NCBI GenBank assembly: GCA_902806245.1
Contig: CADCVU010000204.1
Span: 1-44,190, forward strand
Length of the DNA stretch: 44,190 nt
Origin: an uncultured Solirubrobacterales bacterium
GTDB lineage: Bacteria; Actinomycetota; Thermoleophilia; Solirubrobacterales; Thermoleophilaceae
Reading direction: 5' to 3'
Made by a program: the position numbers and the translations under genes. The notes under the pieces are model-generated. The model was not told the origin of the DNA. It saw nothing but the letters and a program-made list of their open reading frames with translations, and ran no database searches. Shown here piece after piece: positions 34,943 through 42,695 of the stretch; the first letter of the stretch is position 1, and each line of letters begins with the position of its first letter.

Positions 34943-35000
34943 ACCGACCCGAGGAGCTCTGAGGAGGACCACCGCCCTCCATCCCCGCGTGGAGGCGCGC

Positions 35001-35723
35001 CTACGCCCCCTCAGCAGCGGCGTTGGCCCGCAGGTCATGCGGTTTGCCGTGAAGTAGCCACACCCCTCGCCGCGGGACGCTTATCAATCCACGGTCCTCG
35101 AGATGGCCAACCGCCGTGGTCACCGAAGGTCGTCGAGCCGCGACTACGCCAGCGAGCACCTCATGCGTCACCGGTAGGTCGAGTCGCACCCCATGGAGGC
35201 CCACGCGACCCCAGCGCTCGGCAAGGTGCCAAAAAAGGATCAAAAGTCGCTCGTCCACCCGCGTGAATTGCGTCAGGGTTAGATGGCCGGCGAGGTAGCG
35301 AGCCCGCATCATGGCTCGCTCGACGATCACCGCCATAACTTCCGGCCAGCGACAGATCTGGTCAGCGGTCTCCCCATCGAGAACTGCTACTTCCACCCTC
35401 TCGAGGACCTCGAACCACGCCTCGAACGGCGCCACGGCGTGCTCTCCGTCATCTAGGTCAGGCCTGAGGAGGTCGCCCTCACCAAGCAACTCGGTACACG
35501 AGCGGTCTGCGAGAGCGACACGGCGAGTAATCAGTCCGCGGAGTATCAAGAGGCCGATGAACTTTTGGCTGCCGAATTGCTCGGCGCCTGGACTCCAGGA
35601 ACCTCGTTCTACGATCCGAAGGGGTGCGATGAGCGACCGCCTCGCCTCGCTGGCGGCAACCTCGTCGAGGCCTTCGACGAGGTCGGGATCCGCCTCCGCC
35701 AGGCGAACTCTGCCGGGAGCCAC
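35001..35723 (-). CDS. Crp/Fnr-family transcriptional regulator
   Basis: A 240-residue regulator. The N-terminal half is a diverged cyclic-nucleotide-binding-like beta barrel (GLLILRGLITRRVAL, then ELLGEGDLLRP), followed by the dimer helix (VERAMMRARYLAGHLTL) and a winged helix-turn-helix LPVTHEVLAGVVAARRPSVTTAVGHLEDRGLI. The cNMP phosphate-binding RxS(T) motif is not evident, so a ligand other than cAMP or none is possible. The start is GTG at 35723. Divergent or adjacent genes are small envelope proteins; its targets cannot be told. Confidence 0.85.
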   Translation of the reverse strand: MAPGRVRLAEADPDLVEGLDEVAASEARRSLIAPLRIVERGSWSPGAEQFGSQKFIGLLILRGLITRRVALADRSCTELLGEGDLLRPDLDDGEHAVAPFEAWFEVLERVEVAVLDGETADQICRWPEVMAVIVERAMMRARYLAGHLTLTQFTRVDERLLILFWHLAERWGRVGLHGVRLDLPVTHEVLAGVVAARRPSVTTAVGHLEDRGLISVPRRGVWLLHGKPHDLRANAAAEGA

Positions 35724-35972
35724 TAGCCCACCTTAGACCTACGGGTGGAGGAAGTGGAATTCCCGGGAGGTCGCCGCCTGCCCTGAGCAGCCCCCGCGCT
35801 CGATCGCCTTCGACTCATCCCGCCTCGAGGATCTGCGACTTGCCCTATCTCTCTGCCGTAGGACGGCTGACCCGAGGCGGTGCAACGGCGGACGACGCGT
35901 GGTCTAACTGGGAGCTCCCGATAGGACCGGACGCGCGGTCGACTGGGTTGCCCATCGCTCGTTACCCGGTCT

Positions 35973-36245
35973 TCAGTCCTCCCCCCGTCGATACGGGCAC
36001 GATACCTTCAGGACGATCTCGGTGCCTTGAGGAACCCGTCCCTGTGCGCTCTGGTCAGTCACCTCGCACTTGGTCGGAGAGGGCGGTTTGGGGTCCAGCG
36101 TCGCGGATAAGCCGACCTTCGCGATTACGCGCTGGGCATCAAGCGCTCTGATTCCCCTGACATCTGGCACCTTCGTTCCGTCGTCGCCCCCGCACCCGGC
36201 GAGTGCCAGGGCGAGCACGGTAATGGTTCGTAGTTGCCATCTCAT
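35973..36245 (-). CDS. PASTA-domain lipoprotein
   Basis: A 90-residue lipoprotein with start MRWQLRTI at 36245 (the listed ORF begins 44 codons early); AAAGGA lies about 10 bases upstream. A short signal peptide ends in lipobox LAGC. The mature part is a single PASTA unit: VPDVRGIRALDAQRVIAKVG, then VTDQSAQGRVPQGTEIVLKVS. PASTA domains normally bind peptidoglycan or beta-lactams and occur on Ser/Thr kinases; here it is alone. It is the third gene of a minus-strand group after the cupredoxin and a membrane protein. Confidence 0.75.
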   Translation of the reverse strand: MRWQLRTITVLALALAGCGGDDGTKVPDVRGIRALDAQRVIAKVGLSATLDPKPPSPTKCEVTDQSAQGRVPQGTEIVLKVSCPYRRGED

Positions 36246-36301
36246 TCCGGTCGTCCTTTCGGTCAAGAGAGCAGACGCTTGTCGTGACACCTCATGCTCA
36301 T

Positions 36302-36601
36302 CTACCTCGCTGAGGCAGTCGTCACCCCGTCGACTCGGCGCAGCAGCAGAGCAACGGCCTGCCCGATGAGGAGCCACACCATCGCCGCCAGGCCCCAGTT
36401 GGTCACCACGTAGCGGTTCACGCTTCGACTGGGGAAGAGCCCGTCGAACGGTCCCGCCAAGAACCGTCCAGCGTCGAAGGCGAAGCCGACCGGGAAGGGG
36501 TCGAGGCTCGGGGCGGCGACCACCAGCGCGATGCAGACAACCATGAGCCCGAAGACGACCAGGGAGATGACCGAGATTACCTTCGCCGCGGTACGGAGCA
36601 T
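36302..36601 (-). CDS. Small two-helix membrane protein
   Basis: A 99-residue protein with an N-terminal helix AAKVISVISLVVFGLMVVCIALVVA, a central soluble stretch FDAGRFLAGPFDGLFPSRSVNR, and a second helix GLAAMVWLLIGQAVALLLRR. It sits between the cupredoxin gene (35 bases) and the PASTA lipoprotein (56 bases) on the same strand, so probably one transcript. The sequence AGACCAGGGAGATG near the beginning does not give a strong ribosome site, but GAGAAAGC precedes the ATG. No family recognised. Confidence 0.6.
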   Translation of the reverse strand: MLRTAAKVISVISLVVFGLMVVCIALVVAAPSLDPFPVGFAFDAGRFLAGPFDGLFPSRSVNRYVVTNWGLAAMVWLLIGQAVALLLRRVDGVTTASAR

Positions 36602-36636
36602 GCTTTCTCCCTCATGGTCGCGGGCGCGGCGGCGGT

Positions 36637-37020
36637 TCAGCCATCTTTAACGGTGATGTGCCCTCGCATCCCGCGCTCGGCGTGATTCTCCAGGGGGCAG
36701 TACCACTTGTACCTGCCTGGTTCGCTGAGCGCAACTCGCAGCGTGGCTCCCGAACCTGGCTTGATCGTGTCGGTCTTCGCCTCGCCCTCCGGTCCGTCGA
36801 CCGCGAGAACATGCGGAGAGCGCCCGTCATTGCTGATACGGAGGAAGACCTCGCCGGGCTTGTCGACCGTCGGACTCGACGGCGAGATGTCGAAGTCCGT
36901 AAGTCGGACGCTCAGAGTCGGGATCTGGGGCGCCGCGGTCTCTTCTCGATTTGCACAGCCCGCGAGCGAGGCGACGATCACAAGCGCCGCTATAGCGGTT
37001 CCGAGGCGACCGGCCATCAT
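36637..37020 (-). CDS. Cupredoxin-domain lipoprotein (plastocyanin-like)
   Basis: A 127-residue blue-copper-type protein. Signal peptide with lipobox LAGC (Cys about 22). The cupredoxin barrel starts LSVRLTDFDISPSSPTVDKPG, and the copper ligands are visible: His in RSPHVLAV, Cys in WYCPLENH, the next His in that motif, and Met in ERGMRG. This order matches plastocyanin/sulfocyanin-like electron carriers. The ATG has AAAGGGGCGAG upstream. First gene of the cupredoxin, TM, PASTA group. Role: extracytoplasmic electron transfer or copper binding (inferred). Confidence 0.85.
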   Translation of the reverse strand: MMAGRLGTAIAALVIVASLAGCANREETAAPQIPTLSVRLTDFDISPSSPTVDKPGEVFLRISNDGRSPHVLAVDGPEGEAKTDTIKPGSGATLRVALSEPGRYKWYCPLENHAERGMRGHITVKDG

Positions 37021-37453
37021 CTCGCCCCTTTCTTGGTCATCGCGAACACTCTCCCCAACGCGCGGTGGCGACTAACCAGGCTCTCGCTTCCGAGAGGCTT
37101 ACGACTGCTCGCCGACGGTTGCGTTCGAGAAGCACGGCGCGTCGGCATCTCAAGGTCTCGGGTTCCACGAGGCTCGCGGCCCCCTCGCCTCGCAGGGCCT
37201 TCGCCGCCTGCTCAGTAGAGGTCGAAAGCTCTTGCGCGAGCCGGAGGAGGGTTGATTGCACCCCTATGGCCGGCGAGCAAGCCCAGCTCGACGCCGAGGT
37301 CGTCCGCGGCGGCCTCAGGACCGGGGGCGCGCCGAGGATGAGGCGGCCTGAGCGCCCCGACGCCACGGCATGGCGCCGTGAGAGGGTCGAGAATTTCACT
37401 CCTGCGTCTTAGGACCGCAGGGCAGGGTCCTGACCTTCCATTTCGAGCCTTGT
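37021..37453. other. Unresolved region, possible decayed minus-strand gene
   Basis: No confident gene. Minus-strand fragments in two frames are protein-like: AAADDLGVELGLLAGH and, shifted, LLRLAQELSTSTEQAAKALRG. They could be one helical protein with a frameshift, but no start or family is identifiable. Confidence 0.3.
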
Positions 37454-37785
37454 TTATTTCGTCAACGAAACGACTACCTCGCCTTGCGGCCGGCTGACTT
37501 GCCCCCTTGCCTCCCCGTCCGTCGGGAACTGGATCTTGCCGACCCCAACGCCTCGACAGTCCGAGAAGGTGTCGCCCGGCAGCGACTCGACCACCTTTGA
37601 GCAGCCGAGAGGAACGGGCTTGAGAGCAGCCACCTCGAACTGCGCCTTGTTCGTGAGCGACTTGCATGCTCTGGCTCCGTCGCGATCGGCTAAGCCCCAG
37701 CGACCCTCTCCACGGCGGCCTTCACCTCCGCCTCGGAGCCACAGCCGATTGCCGCCACGGCAAGCGTGAGGAGCAGAGACAACAT
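37454..37785 (-). pseudogene. Small Cys-containing lipoprotein, single-base frameshift
   Basis: Starts MLSLLLTLAVAAIGCGSEAE at 37785: a signal peptide with lipobox AIGC. The frame stops at TAG after VERVAGA, but one more G in the GGGG run (37695-37698) gives VAGGLADRDGARACKSL, then NKAQFEVAALKPVPLGCSK, SLPGDTFSDCRGVGVGKIQF and a TAA at 37454. Restored length is about 110 residues with three mature cysteines. Not listed as one ORF. No family recognised. The break could be a homopolymer error. Confidence 0.55.
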
Positions 37786-37991
37786 GGACGCTCGCGACAA
37801 GCGCCGGACTGTAGTCCTGTCGGTCAGTGGAACGTTGTATCGAACGCGCGAGGGGTGAGTGCTGCCTCGACCGGCGCTCCGCCGTGTCTGAGCTGCGACT
37901 ACCTCTGCGTCGAGCCCCACGAGGCGGCGTGAACCCCGACCGGATGGGGCCACCTGCAAGAGCTCGCGGGTGAGCGGCCCTTGAGCCCTAC

Positions 37992-38156
37992 TCATGGAAG
38001 CGGGGTTCGCCGGTTAACGGCGACGCCGATGACGAGGAGCGCGAAGAGGCCCACCGGGGCAAGCACAGCGACGGTCAAAGGCGTGCTCTCCTCGAGGAGG
38101 ACTGCGGTTGCGCCGACGAGCGCTCCGAGGGCGAAAGCCAGGCGGCCAGGTCGCAT
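37992..38156 (-). CDS. Small two-helix membrane protein (54 aa)
   Basis: Too short for the track. Translation MRPGRLAFALGALVGATAVL then ESTPLTVAVLAPVGLFALLVIGVAV and a basic end NRRTPLP gives two membrane helices. The frame is also open upstream of this ATG (DKRDGSPQQVERPR), so a longer form is possible. No ribosome site is obvious. No family recognised. Confidence 0.45.
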   Translation of the reverse strand: MRPGRLAFALGALVGATAVLLEESTPLTVAVLAPVGLFALLVIGVAVNRRTPLP

Positions 38157-38232
38157 GTTCGCGAAAACCCTTGGGCGCTCGACTTGTTGTGGCGAGCCAT
38201 CGCGCTTGTCAGGAGTCTGACGTCTCTTAGCG

Positions 38233-38383
38233 CTACCTCAAATTCCAAGTCGAAGGCGAGACAAGTGACGGCCGCTGGGGGTCGGCAAACGACTTCCGTA
38301 TCGCTCTGAGAGCGACTGGCGAGCTCCGCGTAAAGCCAGAGACGTACGACTTGAAAAGCGAACCGCTGTACACCGCTAACGAC
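38233..38383 (+). other. Protein-like open stretch without a start codon
   Basis: The plus-strand frame after TAG at about 38230 reads YLKFQVEGETSDGRWGSAND, then FRIALRATGELRVKPETYDL with a composition unlike a shadow frame. It has no ATG, GTG or TTG until 38351 and then runs antisense to the CPA1 gene. It may be a gene fragment left by a rearrangement. Confidence 0.3.
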
Positions 38384-39679
38384 CTAAGCGCTCTCCTCAA
38401 CCTCAGCTCGCAGCGGATGACGAAGCGTCCCGAGTGGCGAGCGCCCGGCGAACCATCTGACGCCCGGCGTCGCCGTCACCGAGTGCACGAGCACCGACGC
38501 ACAGATGGCAAGCGTCGCGGCGGCAAAGATCCGCTCCGACTCGGGCACGTTGAAGCGCTCGATGTAGGTCACGTAGAAGACGGCCGCGACTCCTATCGGG
38601 CCGAACCAGCCTAGGAAGGCAGTACCGCGCCTCCCTGTGTCCGAGCCCGCGAGCGCGAGTGGCACCACCGGCGGGCGCCGCACGAGCAACACCCACGCGG
38701 CGAACGCGAGACCCGACACTCCGAGTGCCGCCCACTGCGACCAGGGCAGGATCGCTCCGAGGAAGATGAACACCGGCAGGATCAGGTACTTGCTGACCGA
38801 GTCCTGTACCTGCTCGAGCTGCTCGCGCACCTCCTCCTCAAGCACCGCGGAGAAGAAAATCGCCGCGACGAAGACGGCCAGAATGCCGCTGCCACCGAGC
38901 AAATGGATGAGGCCGACCGTCAGGAGAGCGAGCGAAATCCCGAGACCGATCAGGTTCGTCTCCTCGATTTCCGATCGCCGCAGGCTGAGCTCGGTCAGCT
39001 TCCCGCTCGCGTAGCCAATCGGTGCCCCGAGCGCGACGGCGAGCCCGACTCCCTTTAGCGTCTCGGTCGCCCAATGCCCGAGCGCAGCGCCGACCGGCTC
39101 GGTCAACATGAAGGCGGCGACCAGGACGAAGGGGAGCGCCAACCCGTCGTTGGCGCCAGACTCAAGCTGCAGGGAGCGGCGCAGCCACCGCGGCAGGTTC
39201 TTATCGGCGAGCCCTCCGGTCACCAGGGCGGAGGCGACGACCGGATCGGTCGGCGTGAGAATCGCCCCGAGCAGGAACGCGGCCCAGAACGGAAGGCCGA
39301 GCAGGAGCCAGGCGCCAAGGCCGGTGAGCACCCACATTCCGACCATCCCGACGGTCAGGAGCCCGACAAAGCGTCGGGCGTTGGTGCGCAGGTCGGCCCG
39401 CGTGATCTGAAGGCCGGCGCCCATGAGCGCGAGTGCGAGCGTTACGCGAGCGATCTCCTCGAGGATCCGGCGCTCGTCTCCCTCTCTCGCCGGGTTGAGC
39501 ACGCCGAGGACCTCCGGCCCGAGGACCACTCCAAGCAACAAGGCGATGAGTACGGAGGACAGAAACAGGCGTTTGAGGACCCGCGAGAGCAGCCCGAGGA
39601 CGAGCATCGAGCCACCCACGACGATCAAGGCAGTGTCGAGCGTCACGGGGCCGTGCTTCCCGGTCGACGCCGGGCTCAT
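38384..39679 (-). CDS. CPA1-family cation/proton antiporter
   Basis: A 431-residue polytopic antiporter. Signatures: LLGVVLGPEVLGVLNP, LALMGAGLQITRADLR, LTPTDPVVASAL and SLQLESGANDGLALPFVL, the last containing the family's Asn-Asp pair. About 12 helices and a short cytoplasmic tail; no TrkA-C domain, unlike the antiporter at 542. Start ATG 39679, or the GTG at 39646 (VTLDTALIVVGG), which is closer to the usual N-terminus. Upstream minus-strand sequence (MLGLASMGIVRTVAGDTVEV) is protein-like but unassigned. It is likely a Na+ or K+/H+ exchanger. Confidence 0.88.
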   Translation of the reverse strand: MSPASTGKHGPVTLDTALIVVGGSMLVLGLLSRVLKRLFLSSVLIALLLGVVLGPEVLGVLNPAREGDERRILEEIARVTLALALMGAGLQITRADLRTNARRFVGLLTVGMVGMWVLTGLGAWLLLGLPFWAAFLLGAILTPTDPVVASALVTGGLADKNLPRWLRRSLQLESGANDGLALPFVLVAAFMLTEPVGAALGHWATETLKGVGLAVALGAPIGYASGKLTELSLRRSEIEETNLIGLGISLALLTVGLIHLLGGSGILAVFVAAIFFSAVLEEEVREQLEQVQDSVSKYLILPVFIFLGAILPWSQWAALGVSGLAFAAWVLLVRRPPVVPLALAGSDTGRRGTAFLGWFGPIGVAAVFYVTYIERFNVPESERIFAAATLAICASVLVHSVTATPGVRWFAGRSPLGTLRHPLRAEVEESA

Positions 39680-40354
39680 TCCCGTCGTTCGCAGGAGATG
39701 GCCATCCCCTGAGAATCGGGCGCCCGACGTGCACGAGGTGAGCTCCAGCCACCAACCGAGCGGCCACCTCGACCGTGTCTCCGGCGACCGTGCGGACGAT
39801 CCCCATGCTGGCTAGACCGAGCATCAGGCGGACGTACAGGCCTCACGCCAGATCATGACGCTGCTTTTCGAGACGATCACTCAGCTTTGGTGCATCAGCG
39901 AGTGATTTGCGTCTCGTCCTTCTCGCTCTGGTCTCTTTCGCGGCTAAAAAGGGTGCGCTCTGAGCGCGCCGCGGGACCTCGACACGCTCTCCCGCGCGTA
40001 TTGCGCGGTGGCTCGAGTGGTCTCGCGCGGTTGGCGGCGATCTTCGTTTTCGACCTCCGAGAGCCGCTGAGCGGCGCCGTCGACCTGCGCGCGACGATGG
40101 CTGACAGGATCGAGGCTGGCGATTTGGCTGGGCACGGCGGCACTTCACGCTCGCTACCGTCGGCCGATGGTCCATCCCCTCGTGCATTCATCCGTTCACA
40201 CTCGCTGGTCAATAGACTTGCCCAGGGCGAGGCGCTTGCGTCGCTCGCGGACACGGCCATGCTCGAGACTTACCGCGACGGAGGCCCTTGGGTTGCCTTC
40301 GCCACTGCCGGCGGGCTTTCTCGTCTCGACGGATTGAGATCGCCGGCTAGAGGT
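39680..40354. other. Divergent spacer between the antiporter and the channel
   Basis: About 670 bases. On the minus strand at 39720-39824 a fragment MLGLASMGIVRTVAGDTVEV then AARLVAGAHLVHVGRPILRG is protein-like, but it has no ribosome site or family. The long plus-strand ORF at 39887 is not convincing before 40355. Confidence 0.4.
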
Positions 40355-41059
40355 ATGCGGGTTAGGCACGAACGCTCGGACGACGACTTCGAGTTCTGGG
40401 TGAGGCACGTGACCGAGCGTGCCGATCCCTTCATGTCGTGGCTTGGAGTGCTCTTCGCTCTGCTTGTCGGCTTCGAGTTCGCCGTGTCGTTGAATGCGCC
40501 CGCGTCGTTCGTGCTCTCCGTGGCCGGTTGGACGATCTGGAGCGTCTTCGTGCTCGAGTTCGTGGCCAAGCTCGCGCTCGCCCCCCGGCGCGGCCGCTTT
40601 CTTCGGCGCCATTGGGTGCAGGCGCTCGCCCTGCTAGTGCCGACCCTCCGGGTCCTCGGCTTCCTGCGACTGATGCGGCTGGGCCGCGCGCTCCCTGCCG
40701 CGCGCGTTCTGTCGTCCTCGTACCGGAGTGTCGGCACCGCGGGCCGGCTGATTCGATCCCGACTCGGTTACCTCGGTGCGCTGACGGTCGTCGCGACCGT
40801 GGCGGTGGCTCAGCTCGCCTACCTCTTTGAGCACGAGGTTCGTGCTGGCGCGGTGCGCTCGTTCGGCGATTCAATCCTCTGGGCTCTCTCGGTGGTGCTC
40901 GCCGGCCAGGGTGACCCGGTCCCCGCCACGCCCGGAGGAAGACTCGTCATGGTTGCTGGCTTCGCGTTCGGAGTCGTCGTCGTCGCCGCTCTCGCCGGCA
41001 CGATCGGCGCCTTCCTTGTCGATGAACGCCGCGAGCGAGCCGAGCAAGAGCGCTCATGA
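40355..41059 (+). CDS. Voltage-gated-type ion channel with atypical pore motif
   Basis: A 234-residue six-helix channel. I start it at the ATG at 40355 (MRVRHERSDDDFEFW); the listed ORF begins 156 codons earlier in unconvincing sequence. Helices: WLGVLFALLVGFEFAVSL (S1), SFVLSVAGWTIWSVFVLEFV (S2), then an S4-like helix LRVLGFLRLMRLGRALPAAR with spaced arginines, then GYLGALTVVATVAVAQLAYL (S5), a pore loop, and a last helix (S6). The pore reads LSVVLAGQGDPVPATPGG where K+ channels have TVGYGD..P.T..G. So the second half of the motif is kept but Tyr is replaced by Gln and Thr-Val by Leu-Ala. Ion selectivity is therefore uncertain. Confidence 0.75.
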   Translation: MRVRHERSDDDFEFWVRHVTERADPFMSWLGVLFALLVGFEFAVSLNAPASFVLSVAGWTIWSVFVLEFVAKLALAPRRGRFLRRHWVQALALLVPTLRVLGFLRLMRLGRALPAARVLSSSYRSVGTAGRLIRSRLGYLGALTVVATVAVAQLAYLFEHEVRAGAVRSFGDSILWALSVVLAGQGDPVPATPGGRLVMVAGFAFGVVVVAALAGTIGAFLVDERRERAEQERS

Positions 41060-41337
41060 TCGGCGCGTCGACGTGCTCGTACAACCCGTAGCGGCATCAG
41101 CGGACACAGGGCGCTTGGGGACTTGCATAGGCGCGCCCTCGCCGATGCCCTGTGTCCCCTCATCTCGCCGCGTTTCCGGTCGTCGACCAGTTTGCAGTGG
41201 CGCAGTTCCTGCACGTTTCTCTTACAGAGGCCCGGCCTCCGCGGAGCGCTCGGTCGGGTCGCTGGAGCGCTCTCGAGACACACCGCTAGTCGCGTCATGC
41301 CCTCTAGGAGGCTCCGGTGAACCACTAGCGAAACGCC
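41060..41337. repeat. Inverted repeat downstream of the channel gene
   Basis: GGACACAGGGC (41102-41112) and GCCCTGTGTCC (41147-41157) are perfect 11-bp inverted repeats 34 bases apart, with a competing inner pair AGGGCGC/GCGCCCT. The structure starts 43 bases after the channel stop and may be a terminator. The rest of this span (to 41337) shows no gene. Confidence 0.4.
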
Positions 41338-41643
41338 TTAGCTAGAGCGAAGCCACAGCACTGTCGCCACGACGAGCAGGCAGAGGGCGACGCTCGGGAT
41401 GATGACGTGCCCAGCGGGCCACAGCTTGAGGGCGAGGAGCAGGTTGTTGACCGCGAGGATCGCCGTAGCTGCGACGGCGAACGGAAAGAAGGCGGGCCGC
41501 AAGGGGGTCAGCCTACGGCTAACCCAAGAGCGAGTCGCACCGCTGGACGCACGCGCGCCGGCGGAGTCGCGCATGCGAGCCACGCCTCTAATGCGGCGGC
41601 CAACGCGAACTACGCCGACTAAGCGGCTGCTCGACTCGGTCAA
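41338..41643 (-). CDS. Small membrane protein
   Basis: The last about 60 residues of this 101-residue ORF are protein-like: LTPLRPAFFPFAVAATAILA, then NNLLLALKLWPAGHVIIPSV and ALCLLVVATVLWLRSS, giving two membrane helices. The N-terminal 40 residues are Arg/Ser-rich and may be non-coding, so the true start could be an internal codon. No family recognised. Confidence 0.4.
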   Translation of the reverse strand: MTESSSRLVGVVRVGRRIRGVARMRDSAGARASSGATRSWVSRRLTPLRPAFFPFAVAATAILAVNNLLLALKLWPAGHVIIPSVALCLLVVATVLWLRSS

Positions 41644-42017
41644 GCCGCCCGGCGACTAGGGCGCTCGTCGACGTTCTGAAAGCACTGGTAACGGAGCGCC
41701 TGCTCGCTCAGGTGAACATGCGCTGGTGTCGGTTAAGGGGAAGCATGGGGACCGAGGGCCGCCACGGAGTGCCCTCCGCGCTCCCTCTCGACTCCGACCT
41801 AGGATCCCCCGTCCCGAGGCGGGAGTCAGGCGGCCCTCACTTCTTTCTCCCGCCTCGCCAGCGAGAAAGGCGACGGCGCGCGGTGCCGATCCGTGAACCT
41901 TTGCCGCGCGCCTGTCGTCTCACAGCCGACGGGGGACTCCAACGCCAGTCGCCGTCGGCGAAGCAGTTATTCCCTCGTCGAGCCGCGAGTTAACACCGTG
42001 ACCAATGGCCGGAGGGC
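41644..42017. other. No supported gene
   Basis: About 370 bases; ORFs on the plus strand are Arg-rich and lack protein character. Nothing else seen. Confidence 0.5.
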
Positions 42018-42305
42018 TCAGTTCCCGCGGATCAGTTCGAGAACCCGCTCCGCGCCCGAGTGGGGATTGCTGCAGTTGCGCGGGAACTCGTTATCCCCGA
42101 AGGGGTTCCTGATCGACCACTCGTCGTTCACGCGCCCGCCTTGGCGGCACTCCACGCTCTGGGACAACAGCAGAACGGCCGCGAACACTAAGACGATCAG
42201 CAGCACCGCTCCGAGCACGAGAAGCAGAACACGCACGGCCCCCTTATACCTCGCGCCTGCTGACGAGGAACCAGACGGTGCCGCGCGTGCGGCACGATCC
42301 CTCAA
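42018..42305 (-). CDS. Small membrane-anchored extracytoplasmic protein
   Basis: A single hydrophobic anchor RVLLLVLGAVLLIVLVFAAV is followed by a short, probably external domain SQSVECRQGGRVNDEWSIRN, PFGDNEFPRNCSNPHSGAER with two cysteines that could pair. The listed start (42305) adds about 22 polar residues; a GTG just before RVLLL is an alternative. No family recognised. It ends GN, 289 bases upstream of the lipoprotein group on the same strand order. Confidence 0.5.
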   Translation of the reverse strand: MRDRAARAAPSGSSSAGARYKGAVRVLLLVLGAVLLIVLVFAAVLLLSQSVECRQGGRVNDEWSIRNPFGDNEFPRNCSNPHSGAERVLELIRGN

Positions 42306-42563
42306 CCTTCGGCGAGCGACCTATCCGTGCTTTTTGTCTCGGACCGGTGATTCGCTCTGGACCGCTCGGGTCTGTCCTCGCATACCTCTTGACCTGAGGG
42401 TCATGGCCGGTGTCGCGCTTGCACGCTCCCAACATCGAGCGCCGCTTGCAACACGGAGATCGCTCTTCGGTCAACTGCACCATGCGCCTCACGTCGCGCG
42501 CGGGAACGTACCAAGAGAGGCCAGATGCTTTCCACGCTGCGACCATAAGCGGGGTCGGAACCC

Positions 42564-42695
42564 CTAGTGGCCTTCTGCGATCCCTCGAAGCGCCGCCTCT
42601 GCTCGGTTCGCCTCCTCGACGAGCACGGCGAAGGCGTCAAGCGCCTCCCGCAGCTCCGCCAGCCGTCACGCGAGGGCGTCCGAGAGACTCAACAT
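42564..42695 (-). pseudogene. Degenerate short module, copy A
   Basis: The ATG overlaps the TGA of the repeat lipoprotein. The frame reads MLSLSDALA, then an in-frame TGA, then RLAELREALDAFAVLVEEAN and RAEAALRGIAEGH before TAG. It resembles copies B (43832-43978) and C (43285-43352). An intact ancestor of about 43 codons, translated with the lipoprotein, is plausible. Confidence 0.45.

Noticed and set aside
39887-40354. N-terminal extension of the channel ORF
   Set aside because: The sequence is not helix-rich or family-like; channel similarity begins after the ATG at 40355.
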